IMG/VR virus record: IMGVR_UViG_3300030108_000178
Location: 1 to 22,034 of that record
DNA length: 22,034 nt
Reading direction: 5' to 3' (one strand)
Source of the DNA: a virus
Shown: positions 1-7,052 of the stretch, piece by piece
Layout of the letters: every line of letters begins with the position of its first letter
Numbering within the stretch: the first letter of the stretch is position 1
The notes under the pieces: generated by a model
What the model was told of the DNA's origin: nothing
Databases searched by the model: none
The model's input: the letters and a program-made list of their open reading frames with translations, nothing else
Made by a program: the position numbers and the translations under genes

Positions 1-1582
1 CGTAAGGCAACGCTTTGTTGATACCCCACTGCTGCGGCTCCCATAACGGGAATCGACACTTGCGCCCAAGCAAAGTACGGATAGCCCCGCCAGATGCGGG
101 ATGCTCGATTTTTTTCTGAACGGCGTTGATCGTGCCCCGTAAAAACGGGACCTTCTCGTGAAACTCGTTGATCAGCTCAGAAGCTGACTCTAGGTCCATG
201 TCCAACGAGGCGGCTAATTTGGCTTTTCCCATTCCGTACATCAGGCCCAATCCGATTATTTTGGCCTCTTTTCGGCTAACTGCCTCACTCCCCGCCATAT
301 CCGCAACCATTTGATGAAAATCGGTGTCAGGATCGTCGTGATAAGCCTGTACCATTTTGTCAGCACCGTTGAGATTCAACAGGTTGGCATAGTGCAACAG
401 AAGCCTTGGCTCCTGCGAACTGAAATCATTAGCTGCCCACAGCTCCTCCTCTTCAGGAAGAAAAAGCCCTCGGACCATAGGCCCTATGACCGGATGCCTC
501 GCCGGTACTTGCTGGAGATTTGGCTGGGCAAAACTAAGGCGGCCCGTCCGTGTGCCGCCAAAATCTCCCCGTAGCTGATTGATGTGAGAGTGAACACGCC
601 CGTCAGCCTCCGAAAAATCAAGATAGGGCTTGAGAAAAGTGTTGTGGGTCTTGTTGACCTCCCGCGCCTCTACTATTTTGCGCGCTAGATCATGCTCACA
701 TCCTTCCAAAAAACTCTTGGTAAAACTGGGCGCACCTTTGTCGGTTTTTGGGTAGTCCAGACCCACCGCGTCAAAAGCCTTGGAGATGCTTGCCGCCGCC
801 CAAATATCGACGGGCGTGCCAGAGGTCTTGCGAATCTGCTGCACAAGGGCTTTCTCCCGCTTTTGCAGCTCATCAATAAGCTGCTCGGCTTTCGCTCTGT
901 CAAAGCGTATGCCCTTGTAAGTTATGCCCACCAACACAGGCAGCAGATCACGCTCTAGCTCAAAAATGCTTTCAACCTCCTCCTGCCGCAGAAGCACCTG
1001 TAAATGATGCCAAAGCTTCAATGTGAGGGCAGCATCCTGCTCACCGTATTTACCCACGAAATTCGCAGGAAGTTTCCAAAGCTCCTTTTTAGCGTGAATA
1101 TTCCAATCTGCGGCTGCCTGTTTCAAAGCCTCCTCGGACTTCACTTCTTTGAGCATGTCAAATCCAAGGGAGTTCAGCGCATAGCTGAATCGGTTCTCAT
1201 CCACCAAGCCAGCAGCTATCATCGTGTCGATGATCTGCCCCTTAACCTCAAAGCCCGACGCCAAAAGCCACCCAAGATCGTAGGCCGCGTTGTGCATAAC
1301 CTTATCCGATGGCAGTAGCAAGATTTCCTGCACCCACGTCTCAACCATCTTCTTGTCAAGATTGCCGCCGCCTTCGTGTGCAATGGGGTAATACCCGCAC
1401 CACCCGTCCACAGCAACGGCATAGCCGACAATGAAGCCATCTTTTCTTGGCCAGCCGGGTCCGAATTGATCCATGTTTGGATCGCAAGTTTCTAAATCAA
1501 TAGCGATTTCCGTAGCTTCTGATAAGTCAGGAAAACCAGTAGGGGGCAGCCACTCGCTGCTGGGAGGGAACAAATTGCTCAA
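1..1582 (-). CDS. polA: Family A DNA polymerase with 3'-5' exonuclease domain (partial, C-terminus off the window)
   Basis: This is the replicative polymerase of the phage, combining proofreading and polymerisation. I translated it by hand: 527 codons remain open at the left edge. The DEDD exonuclease motifs are all present: D29-L-E31, N98-x3-D102 and Y179-x3-D183. In the palm, motif A is D386-F-S-S-Q-E-P-R, which keeps the metal-binding Asp and the Glu equivalent to E. coli E710. The O-helix motif B has R437, K441, L445 and Y449, so Leu sits where E. coli Pol I has Phe762. Motif C lies beyond the window. No 5'-3' exonuclease domain is present. The start is TTG at 1582, overlapping the TGA of the upstream gene and preceded by AGGAG (1591-1595) at 8 nt; no better start is visible. 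It is the last gene seen in the leftward replication operon. The family call is firm; the exact start is less so. Confidence 0.95.
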   Translation of the reverse strand, partial: MSNLFPPSSEWLPPTGFPDLSEATEIAIDLETCDPNMDQFGPGWPRKDGFIVGYAVAVDGWCGYYPIAHEGGGNLDKKMVETWVQEILLLPSDKVMHNAAYDLGWLLASGFEVKGQIIDTMIAAGLVDENRFSYALNSLGFDMLKEVKSEEALKQAAADWNIHAKKELWKLPANFVGKYGEQDAALTLKLWHHLQVLLRQEEVESIFELERDLLPVLVGITYKGIRFDRAKAEQLIDELQKREKALVQQIRKTSGTPVDIWAAASISKAFDAVGLDYPKTDKGAPSFTKSFLEGCEHDLARKIVEAREVNKTHNTFLKPYLDFSEADGRVHSHINQLRGDFGGTRTGRLSFAQPNLQQVPARHPVIGPMVRGLFLPEEEELWAANDFSSQEPRLLLHYANLLNLNGADKMVQAYHDDPDTDFHQMVADMAGSEAVSRKEAKIIGLGLMYGMGKAKLAASLDMDLESASELINEFHEKVPFLRGTINAVQKKIEHPASGGAIRTLLGRKCRFPLWEPQQWGINKALPY

Positions 1583-2223
1583 AACAAACTCTCCTGAGTC
1601 ATCAACGGTAAAATGTCAAAGCATTCATATCTTTTTGTTTCACCCTTTGGAAAAGGTTGCGGAGAATATTTCAGATACTTTCTTAGACGTTTGTTCCCAA
1701 AATAAATGTAACGATGCTTTAGCTGTGGCGCTCTAGTTTTAATGTTGTTTTCTTTGGCGTATTTGCTTGGTGCGCTTATCCCTCTGTTGGTTAAAACTTT
1801 GGCATGAACCCATTGGTTATCAATCCAATATTCTTTATCGTGAGATTTTGCCGCTCCACAATAAATAAAGTTTGTTGCTTGATATACATAACCAATATGG
1901 CCCATTGCGCCATCAGCGTAACTAACAACAGCCCAATCTTTAAGTTGCCGCAAACTTCTTCCAACAAGGAAAGAAGCCGCATTTTTTGGCGCTCTTTCAT
2001 TGACGCATAGCCTGTTAAGCTCAATGACTTCTTTACGATGCTCTTCGCCTAAGAATCCTCGACCAACCTGTGGAGAGGGAGGCATACCAAAAGTAATAAT
2101 TCCATCTAACTCGTTGCCCACAAATAAGCCAAAGCAAAACATCCTTTGACATTTTCTTTTTGCATAATGTTTCGATAGCAACCACTCATCAGTGACGCTG
2201 CTATCGACTTGTTTTACTCGCAT
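1579..2223 (-). CDS. Mom-like adenine-modification protein (GNAT-type fold family)
   Basis: Phage Mu Mom converts adenine in phage DNA to N6-(methylcarbamoyl)adenine and so protects it from restriction. This 214-residue protein shows the pattern I associate with that family: an N-terminal W-L-L-x-K-H-Y-A-K-R stretch, F-G-L-F, an I-T-F-G-x-P-x-S-P segment, E-L-N-R-L, then S-Y-A-D-x3-G-H-x-G-x-V-Y-Q-A-x-N-F, and near the C-terminus K-H-R-Y-x-Y-F-G followed by P-x-P-K-G. Two starts are possible: TTG at 2232, overlapping the helicase TGA, or ATG at 2223. I prefer the ATG because homologues seem to begin there, but TTG with GAGG upstream is also workable. It lies between helicase and polymerase and is clearly more AT-rich than either, which hints at separate acquisition. 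No com-like regulator is visible. The family call rests on remembered motifs, not a search. Confidence 0.75.
   Translation of the reverse strand: MRVKQVDSSVTDEWLLSKHYAKRKCQRMFCFGLFVGNELDGIITFGMPPSPQVGRGFLGEEHRKEVIELNRLCVNERAPKNAASFLVGRSLRQLKDWAVVSYADGAMGHIGYVYQATNFIYCGAAKSHDKEYWIDNQWVHAKVLTNRGISAPSKYAKENNIKTRAPQLKHRYIYFGNKRLRKYLKYSPQPFPKGETKRYECFDILPLMTQESLF
1591..1595 (-). promoter_or_regulatory. Ribosome binding site supporting the TTG start of the polymerase
   Basis: AGGAG on the minus strand lies 8 nt before TTG at 1582, inside the last codons of the Mom-like gene. It is the reason for accepting a TTG start. Confidence 0.6.
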
Positions 2224-2228
2224 AGAGT

Positions 2229-3725
2229 TCAAAACCTAAATCCTCTTTCTTCTTTCTGGGGTCGCACAATATGCAAACTTTGCCTTGTGCGCGTTACGCC
2301 TACATAAAGCAGACGATTTAAGCTATCGGCATTTCTACTGTATTCTTTTGCAAACTTTGGTGAAAGGTCCGTGAGCAGCAGCACATTGTCAGCCTCCCCT
2401 CCTTTCGCCCCGTGAATCGTGGACAACTGAATAGGGGCTTTGGCACTGAGTTTGGTTCCGCGTCGCAGCACAGCCACAAGATAATCACGCTTGTCCTCGC
2501 CAATCTTGCCTAGCGCCTCGTGCCAGATCGCATCTGTCTCTAGCCCGTAATTCTCCTTTAATTCGTTCATTGAAAACAAACCTTCAGGGTCTGCCTTCTT
2601 CAATCCCCTGTGGCCACGCTTGACCATCCCCACACCCAGATACTTATATATGGGTTTCAGCACGCTAAAATTCACCTCTTGACCAGCCCGTAGCCGTTCC
2701 CAACCAACCACAGCAGTCAAAATAGTGTCCGACACGCTTTTGTGCCCGTGACGCTCGAATAATAATCCTTGGCTCTTGATCCAATGGTGCAGGTCATTGA
2801 GCATATAGTTTGTGCTGGCCATGATGAGCCATTCACCGCTACTTATATCCACCTGCTGATAGTCGTTATAGTAGCTAATCTCGCCGCCTTCCGTGCGGGG
2901 CGCCCATGCTTTGGGCTGCCGCTTCTGGATTCGTTGCACAATCTTGTCCGCAAGAAAGTGGACCTTGGACGGCACTCGATAACTTTGATTGAGTATCTTG
3001 GTCTCTCCCTCGCACCCTAAAAAGCTTTCTACATCAGCCCCCGCCCAGACATATACCGCTTGGTCATCATCGCCTCCGATAATAGTCTTTTCGCTGCGTT
3101 CTGACAAGGACATAACAAGTTTCCACTGAAGTAAACTCAGGTCTTGCGCTTCATCAATGATCAAAGCTCGGAGGGTCGGGAGTCGCTCAGGCTGTTGCAC
3201 AATCTGCTCAAGCAGGTCCGTGAAATCCATCAACATCTTGGCTTCTTTAAATTTACGATAACTTCGCTCAATGTACTCAAAATGGAACCACTCAATGTCC
3301 AAGGCACTCTGATTATAATGCGTATGCAAATCCGTGCCGCGAATACGCGCAATATTGATCTCGTTCATAATCGCGTTGTCTGCTCGGACGACAAACTCCT
3401 CGCCGTCAGTGCTCGTGTTTACCTCTAGCCCCACGCTTTTGGCGAACTCGGCGTAATCCTGTGGAGTCAGCATATCCTTGTTCTCAACCCCTAAACAAAA
3501 GTAGGCGAGGCTGTGCAGTGTCCTGAACCACGGGAAATCTATGTCTGCGCTCAGATGGGGAAACTTCTTGATAGCCCTGTCGCGCGCTTCGTGGGCCGCT
3601 TTTCGCGTAAACGCAAAATAGCCAATGTCCAAGGAGGGAACGTCTTGTTGAAGTTCTTTTTCAACAGCGTCCAATAGATAAGTCGTCTTCCCAGAGCCGG
3701 GTGGACCAAAAACTTTGGTAATCAT
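2229..3725 (-). CDS. UvrD/Rep-like superfamily 1 DNA helicase
   Basis: An ATP-driven DNA-unwinding enzyme of the UvrD/PcrA/Rep type, 498 residues, shorter than the roughly 700 of bacterial UvrD. Walker A is G-P-P-G-S-G-K-T at residues 7-14. Walker B is I-I-D191-E192-A-Q-D. The GDDDQAVYVWAGAD motif follows near residue 220, and the C-terminal RecA-like domain ends with S-T-I-H-G-A-K-G-x-E-A-D and L-Y-V-G-V-T-R-T-R. All core SF1 motifs are therefore present. The start ATG at 3725 overlaps the primase stop (TGATG), so translation is probably coupled. No clear Shine-Dalgarno sequence precedes it. It sits between primase and polymerase, as expected for a replication-fork helicase; a repair or recombination role is also possible. 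Confidence 0.93.
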   Translation of the reverse strand: MITKVFGPPGSGKTTYLLDAVEKELQQDVPSLDIGYFAFTRKAAHEARDRAIKKFPHLSADIDFPWFRTLHSLAYFCLGVENKDMLTPQDYAEFAKSVGLEVNTSTDGEEFVVRADNAIMNEINIARIRGTDLHTHYNQSALDIEWFHFEYIERSYRKFKEAKMLMDFTDLLEQIVQQPERLPTLRALIIDEAQDLSLLQWKLVMSLSERSEKTIIGGDDDQAVYVWAGADVESFLGCEGETKILNQSYRVPSKVHFLADKIVQRIQKRQPKAWAPRTEGGEISYYNDYQQVDISSGEWLIMASTNYMLNDLHHWIKSQGLLFERHGHKSVSDTILTAVVGWERLRAGQEVNFSVLKPIYKYLGVGMVKRGHRGLKKADPEGLFSMNELKENYGLETDAIWHEALGKIGEDKRDYLVAVLRRGTKLSAKAPIQLSTIHGAKGGEADNVLLLTDLSPKFAKEYSRNADSLNRLLYVGVTRTRQSLHIVRPQKEERGFRF

Positions 3726-5257
3726 CAGAAAGGCACGTCGTCGTATTGGGTAGGAGAATCAAACGTAGTGTCCTGCTTTTCAAAGACAGGCATCTTCCAT
3801 AACCGTGTCGTGCGTCCCTTGAGAGAAAGACTGGTAGGAACAGCGCCCATATCACGCAACCGTTGAGAGATTTTTGGCAGGGACAGGCCCGAAAAGTTAC
3901 TGCGTTTCAAATGTGCCTCTAGGTCCTTGATCCTAAAAAAGACCTCGCCGTTTTCTTCGTCCGTCCACACTCGTCCAAGAAGAATCTCCTCGCGCTCAAT
4001 GCCTTGCTGCAAGTGAGTGGTAAACTCCTCCACCAAATCCATAAATCGTCCTGAGATTTTCGTATCTTCACTGGCCTCGGTAATCTGCTCCAGTTCAACC
4101 ATCTCCGTCAAAAGCTCATTAATCAATGACTCCCAGTCGGGCTTTTTCATGGTAGGAGGCAATACGTTAAGCCTCTCCATACATGCACGTTGAAAGTTCA
4201 GTTGGTTGAAAAGGTTGTCCGTTTCTAGCTCTACCCGCTTACCGTTCACGTCCAAGAACCATAAGGGCGGCTCCGAGTTGTACTTGCTCAGTGAAGCAAG
4301 CTGGGGAGAGTCAGGCCCATCCCCGCCTATGCCGTGCTTTCGTGCGCGGCATAAACTGCTGTTGCAGAAAGACTTGATAGGCTCGTCTTTGCACTTATAT
4401 TTGTATTCCTTTTTTTGAAGCTGTTGAGAGATAACCTGCAACTCCTGTATACCGAGGGGAGGCTGAAAGAACTTCATGTTGAATTCTAATAGCTTGTCTT
4501 CCCATTTTTCGGGGAAAGCTTTTTTCAAAAAAATGCCTAATGAAAACAGGCCGTTGTTGCGCGTGCCTTCTGGAAAGCCCTGCGCGCAGAGGGCCTGTAA
4601 ACAGGGAGGGCCGTCCTTCAGCGGATCGTTCTCCACCTTTTTCTTTTTAGGGGGCTTGAGCGTCTCCTGTACGTTGTCCTCATAAAGCTTGAAAAACTCC
4701 TCAAGCGTAGCAGCCGTCCCATCAGGATTTAGAGCATAGCGTAAGGTTTTTCCGTTAGAAGCCCCGTGGAATGGCAGGTTTAGGAAATTTCCGGTATCAC
4801 CGCGTTTTACTAGGATTTCACTTTGCTTGGGAAAAATCTCCCTGCCACTTTGTCCCAACAAAGCAGCACACGCATTAAGGTATTTTTGCATGTCAATCGC
4901 AGGCACAGGCTTTTTTGTGAAGGCGTACACATGCGCTCCTCCCGATTTACTGCGGAAGGTCACGAGAGGCAACTCTAATTTTTTTACCTTTTCAACCAAC
5001 TCCTGAAGGTCGAGCGGGTACTGGTCCACGTCGATTGCTCCCCACGTGCAAGAATTGTCTTCACGTATGGGAATGATGCCCAATGACGGCTCATCGCCGT
5101 CCAAATGCTTTTTCCAAAGATCATCCGTAGGCGGTTTTCTGACCACAAAACCTTTGCCGATTTGTTTATTCTTTTCGTTAGTGCCTTCAATTTTGTACGT
5201 GCCATAAGCACAATCGAGACCCCAAAAAATTTCTTTGAATCTGGACAGGAAATCCAT
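3725..5257 (-). CDS. Primase-polymerase of the archaeo-eukaryotic primase (AEP) superfamily
   Basis: Probably the replication primase, 510 residues. The N-terminal catalytic domain has the AEP signature: D76-V-D78 for metal binding, then S-G-G-A-H109-V-Y for nucleotide binding, followed by G-N-F-L-N-L-P. This arrangement resembles the AEP domain described from TOTE conflict systems. A basic linker (P-P-K-K-K-K-V) leads to a PriCT-like helical region (G-T-R-N-N-G-L-F-S-L) and then a Cys cluster (Y-K-C ... F-C-N-S-S-L-C-R-A-R-K) that could bind zinc. The C-terminal 200 residues look helical, with no motif I recognise. The start ATG at 5257 has the weak purine-rich leader AGAAAGAAGA. A hairpin terminator precedes the gene, so expression probably depends on read-through. 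It is clearly a primase-like protein; whether it also polymerises long stretches is not visible. Confidence 0.87.
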   Translation of the reverse strand: MDFLSRFKEIFWGLDCAYGTYKIEGTNEKNKQIGKGFVVRKPPTDDLWKKHLDGDEPSLGIIPIREDNSCTWGAIDVDQYPLDLQELVEKVKKLELPLVTFRSKSGGAHVYAFTKKPVPAIDMQKYLNACAALLGQSGREIFPKQSEILVKRGDTGNFLNLPFHGASNGKTLRYALNPDGTAATLEEFFKLYEDNVQETLKPPKKKKVENDPLKDGPPCLQALCAQGFPEGTRNNGLFSLGIFLKKAFPEKWEDKLLEFNMKFFQPPLGIQELQVISQQLQKKEYKYKCKDEPIKSFCNSSLCRARKHGIGGDGPDSPQLASLSKYNSEPPLWFLDVNGKRVELETDNLFNQLNFQRACMERLNVLPPTMKKPDWESLINELLTEMVELEQITEASEDTKISGRFMDLVEEFTTHLQQGIEREEILLGRVWTDEENGEVFFRIKDLEAHLKRSNFSGLSLPKISQRLRDMGAVPTSLSLKGRTTRLWKMPVFEKQDTTFDSPTQYDDVPF

Positions 5258-5278
5258 TCTTCTTTCTCGTTGTTAAAA

Positions 5279-5301
5279 GCGTCGGGGCGAAAGCCCCGAC
5301 G
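5279..5301 (-). terminator. Intrinsic-terminator-like hairpin between the ssDNA-binding candidate and the primase
   Basis: A perfect 9-bp GC-rich stem (CGTCGGGGC / GCCCCGACG, 5280-5288 with 5293-5301) has a 4-base loop. On the minus strand it is followed by CTTTT. It lies in the 51-base gap between two co-directional genes. The T-run is short, so termination may be partial. On the plus strand the loop is GAAA and a TTTTT also follows the stem, but no rightward gene ends here. Confidence 0.7.
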
Positions 5302-5308
5302 TAAGTTT

Positions 5309-6088
5309 TTAGAAAAGATCGTGAGTCTCCCCGTCCGCGCCCTTGTCGTCGCTTTCGTGTTTGACATCAACCTCACCATCTTTGATACTTGCGTGGAATG
5401 CTTTGGCTGCTTCGTACACCGCTGCACTTTCGACAGCGCCTACGCGCACAATATCCCATCCATGCCACTTACCTCTGTCATTGGACTCGCTCGTCGTTGT
5501 GAGACGATAAATCTGCGAGTACATCGGAGGGGTAAACATTTTTCCACCACTTCCTTTCATCTTCACCGATACCATCATTGAGTTCCACTTCCTCGACTTT
5601 TTAAGTTGAGTCGATTTCATGCTAATCAACGCAGGCTCCGGTGTGCGGTCATCTGAAACGATTAACACGTAATGGTTGGCAGTTGCTTCAATATAATTAC
5701 CGTTTTCTAAGTAATCCTTGTAGTCGCCCGGTTCCTTGTGTGTTTTGCTCAGGATGTCCGACGTTGCAGGGTAGATGTTTACAGGTGCGCCTGTGCCTCC
5801 TCCACGGGGCGCCCACTCAATATATTGACGAACATATTGACAGGGAATTACAAGCACACCTTCATCGCCTGCAAACAACTCGTTTGTTGCTGTGTTAAAA
5901 ATCATGCCGGGTTGAGCACCCTGAACCTCTCCAATCTGTGGTGACATGTTGGTGAGTAGACGCAAAAATGGCAGCGCCATATCCTCCGTTGTCATCCCAT
6001 CAAAAGTGGTGCTGTCCTGCTCAAATGTATTGGTTAATTCAACCACCGCATTTTCTTTTTTCTCAGCTACTTTTTTCTTTTCTGTCAT
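5309..6088 (-). CDS. Candidate phage single-stranded DNA-binding protein (acidic C-terminal tail)
   Basis: A 259-residue protein with a Lys/Glu-rich N-terminus, a central region with P-F-L-R-L-L-T-N-M-S-P and P-G-M-I-F-N motifs, and a C-terminus ending in a strongly acidic stretch (D-D-K-G-A-D-G-E-T-H-D-L-F). An acidic tail ending in an aromatic residue is characteristic of phage T7 gp2.5 and bacterial SSB, where it recruits other replication proteins. I see no definite OB-fold motif, so the role is inferred from the tail and from its place between a coiled-coil protein and the primase in the replication operon. The start ATG at 6088 has AAAGG upstream. The hairpin just after the gene would let it be made in excess over the primase, as ssDNA-binding proteins usually are. 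A recombination-mediator role is an alternative. Confidence 0.55.
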   Translation of the reverse strand: MTEKKKVAEKKENAVVELTNTFEQDSTTFDGMTTEDMALPFLRLLTNMSPQIGEVQGAQPGMIFNTATNELFAGDEGVLVIPCQYVRQYIEWAPRGGGTGAPVNIYPATSDILSKTHKEPGDYKDYLENGNYIEATANHYVLIVSDDRTPEPALISMKSTQLKKSRKWNSMMVSVKMKGSGGKMFTPPMYSQIYRLTTTSESNDRGKWHGWDIVRVGAVESAAVYEAAKAFHASIKDGEVDVKHESDDKGADGETHDLF

Positions 6089-6106
6089 ATCTTTATACCT
6101 TTTTCA

Positions 6107-6649
6107 TTATGATTTTATCGTTGCTTTCTTTCCAATGAACACGCCAAACAAGTCTGTCGGTAGTTCCGCGCCTCGTTCAACCTGCTCACGAACCCAACCT
6201 TTTAACGACATGGGTTCGATCTTCTCAGCTTGCTCGGCGGGATAGCCTTGCTCACCAAGGAGATTAATAAGACGAGAACAAAGCTCGTCTTCGCCTCTGC
6301 TAAATCTCACAGAGACAGTGTTCTTTATGAGATCGTCCATCTTGTGATCTCGCAACCATTGAAAAGCCTCGGCCTTTCTCGCCGCAGGAATACTGGCCGA
6401 GTAAAAAGGTTTAACCTCCACGCGGCTTCCATCTTCCATGATGAAGCTTTGCATACCAAGCTCATGGAGAGCTTCCGGTATTGTTTCCTCCGTCAATTTT
6501 TTTAGTTGATTTCTTCTTTCTTTAACAACTGCGTCCAGTTCATCGACCTCGGCTTGCAGTTCTTTAGCTTTTTTTGCAAGAGCACTAACGCCCTTGATGT
6601 CTTCATCTTTCAGTTGTAACGCCTCTGCGTCCTTTTCAAAATCAAGCAT
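6107..6649 (-). CDS. Conserved hypothetical coiled-coil protein of the replication operon
   Basis: No function is recognised. The 180-residue protein has a probable coiled coil over about residues 18-55 (K-K-A-K-E-L-Q-A-E-V-D-E-L followed by K-E-R-R-N-Q-L-K-K-L). A mixed globular part follows, and the basic C-terminus ends in K-K-A-T-I-K-S. Three starts are possible: TTG at 6679, ATG at 6658 and ATG at 6649. I chose 6649 because AGAGGAG lies 9 nt upstream; at 6658 the same purine stretch would touch the ATG. With this start it overlaps the upstream gene by 8 bases (ATGCTTGA). The ssDNA-binding candidate follows 18 bases downstream, so the two are probably made together and could act together. 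Confidence 0.8.
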   Translation of the reverse strand: MLDFEKDAEALQLKDEDIKGVSALAKKAKELQAEVDELDAVVKERRNQLKKLTEETIPEALHELGMQSFIMEDGSRVEVKPFYSASIPAARKAEAFQWLRDHKMDDLIKNTVSVRFSRGEDELCSRLINLLGEQGYPAEQAEKIEPMSLKGWVREQVERGAELPTDLFGVFIGKKATIKS

Positions 6650-6977
6650 CCTCGACATCTCCTCTATTGAACAAGTCAATTTGAATTGGTATATAACGAC
6701 GTTCCTGCTTGTCCCATTTCAGACACTTAAATCTACCGTGGTTTTTACTGGCCGCTACCGTTGCCATAATTGCAATCGCAGTAGGGTCGCCAATAAATAA
6801 CAAATAGTCATCATCGCTAAAGGTTTCCAATGATCTTTTGACTCGCGCAACAGTCGGACCCGACGAAAAAATAACTTGCGCTTGAGACGGAGGTAATACA
6901 ACCTCAATTTCACCGTACTCTAAAGCTGGAGCAATGTTATGCTTACCAGTTTCAGACACGACGTACACTTTACCCAT
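6642..6977 (-). CDS. Small conserved hypothetical protein, first gene of the leftward replication operon
   Basis: The protein has 111 residues from ATG at 6977, which has AGGAG six bases upstream; a longer reading from 7016 lacks such support and would overlap the promoter. It begins M-G-K-V-Y-V-V and has alternating hydrophobic strands (I-E-V-V-L-P, Q-V-I-F). It then has L-L-F-I-G-D-P-T-A-I-A-I-M-A-T-V-A-A-S, which suggests a strand-turn-helix, and a basic/aromatic end (R-F-K-C-L-K-W-D). I do not recognise the family. As the promoter-proximal gene it is probably made early and in quantity. Confidence 0.8.
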   Translation of the reverse strand: MGKVYVVSETGKHNIAPALEYGEIEVVLPPSQAQVIFSSGPTVARVKRSLETFSDDDYLLFIGDPTAIAIMATVAASKNHGRFKCLKWDKQERRYIPIQIDLFNRGDVEDA

Positions 6978-7052
6978 TTCATTCTCCTTTCTCTTAATGG
7001 TTCGAGTAGTGTACAATAGTCAGCTAGAAACACAATAGAAAGAAGAAATAAA
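6978..7052. other. Divergent intergenic control region
   Basis: This 75-base gap separates the leftward replication operon from the rightward SNF2-nuclease genes and must carry start signals for both unless transcription reads through. The leftward promoter is listed separately. For rightward transcription TACAAT at 7012-7017 is a fair -10, but no convincing -35 lies 16-18 bases upstream. The two -10 candidates overlap, so the promoters would exclude one another. Confidence 0.5.
7008..7035 (-). promoter_or_regulatory. Candidate sigma70-type promoter for the leftward replication operon
   Basis: On the minus strand, TTGTGT (7030-7035) is separated by 16 bases from TACACT (7008-7013). This lies about 30 bases before the first start codon at 6977 in the only gap between divergent genes. 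It is a moderate match to both hexamers; transcription is predicted to begin near 7001. Confidence 0.45.

Noticed and set aside
4984-5427. Leftward open frame of 147 codons overlapping the primase in another frame
   Set aside because: It runs through the intergenic hairpin and out-of-frame into the primase domain whose D-x-D and S-G-G-A-H motifs are clear.
5105-5581. Rightward open frame of 158 codons across the primase start and ssDNA-binding candidate
   Set aside because: It crosses a terminator hairpin and two well-supported leftward genes, and shows no recognisable motif.
7012-7017. TACAAT as the -10 of a rightward promoter for the SNF2 gene
   Set aside because: No reasonable -35 at 16-18 bases and no extended -10 bases; kept only as a possibility in the control-region entry.
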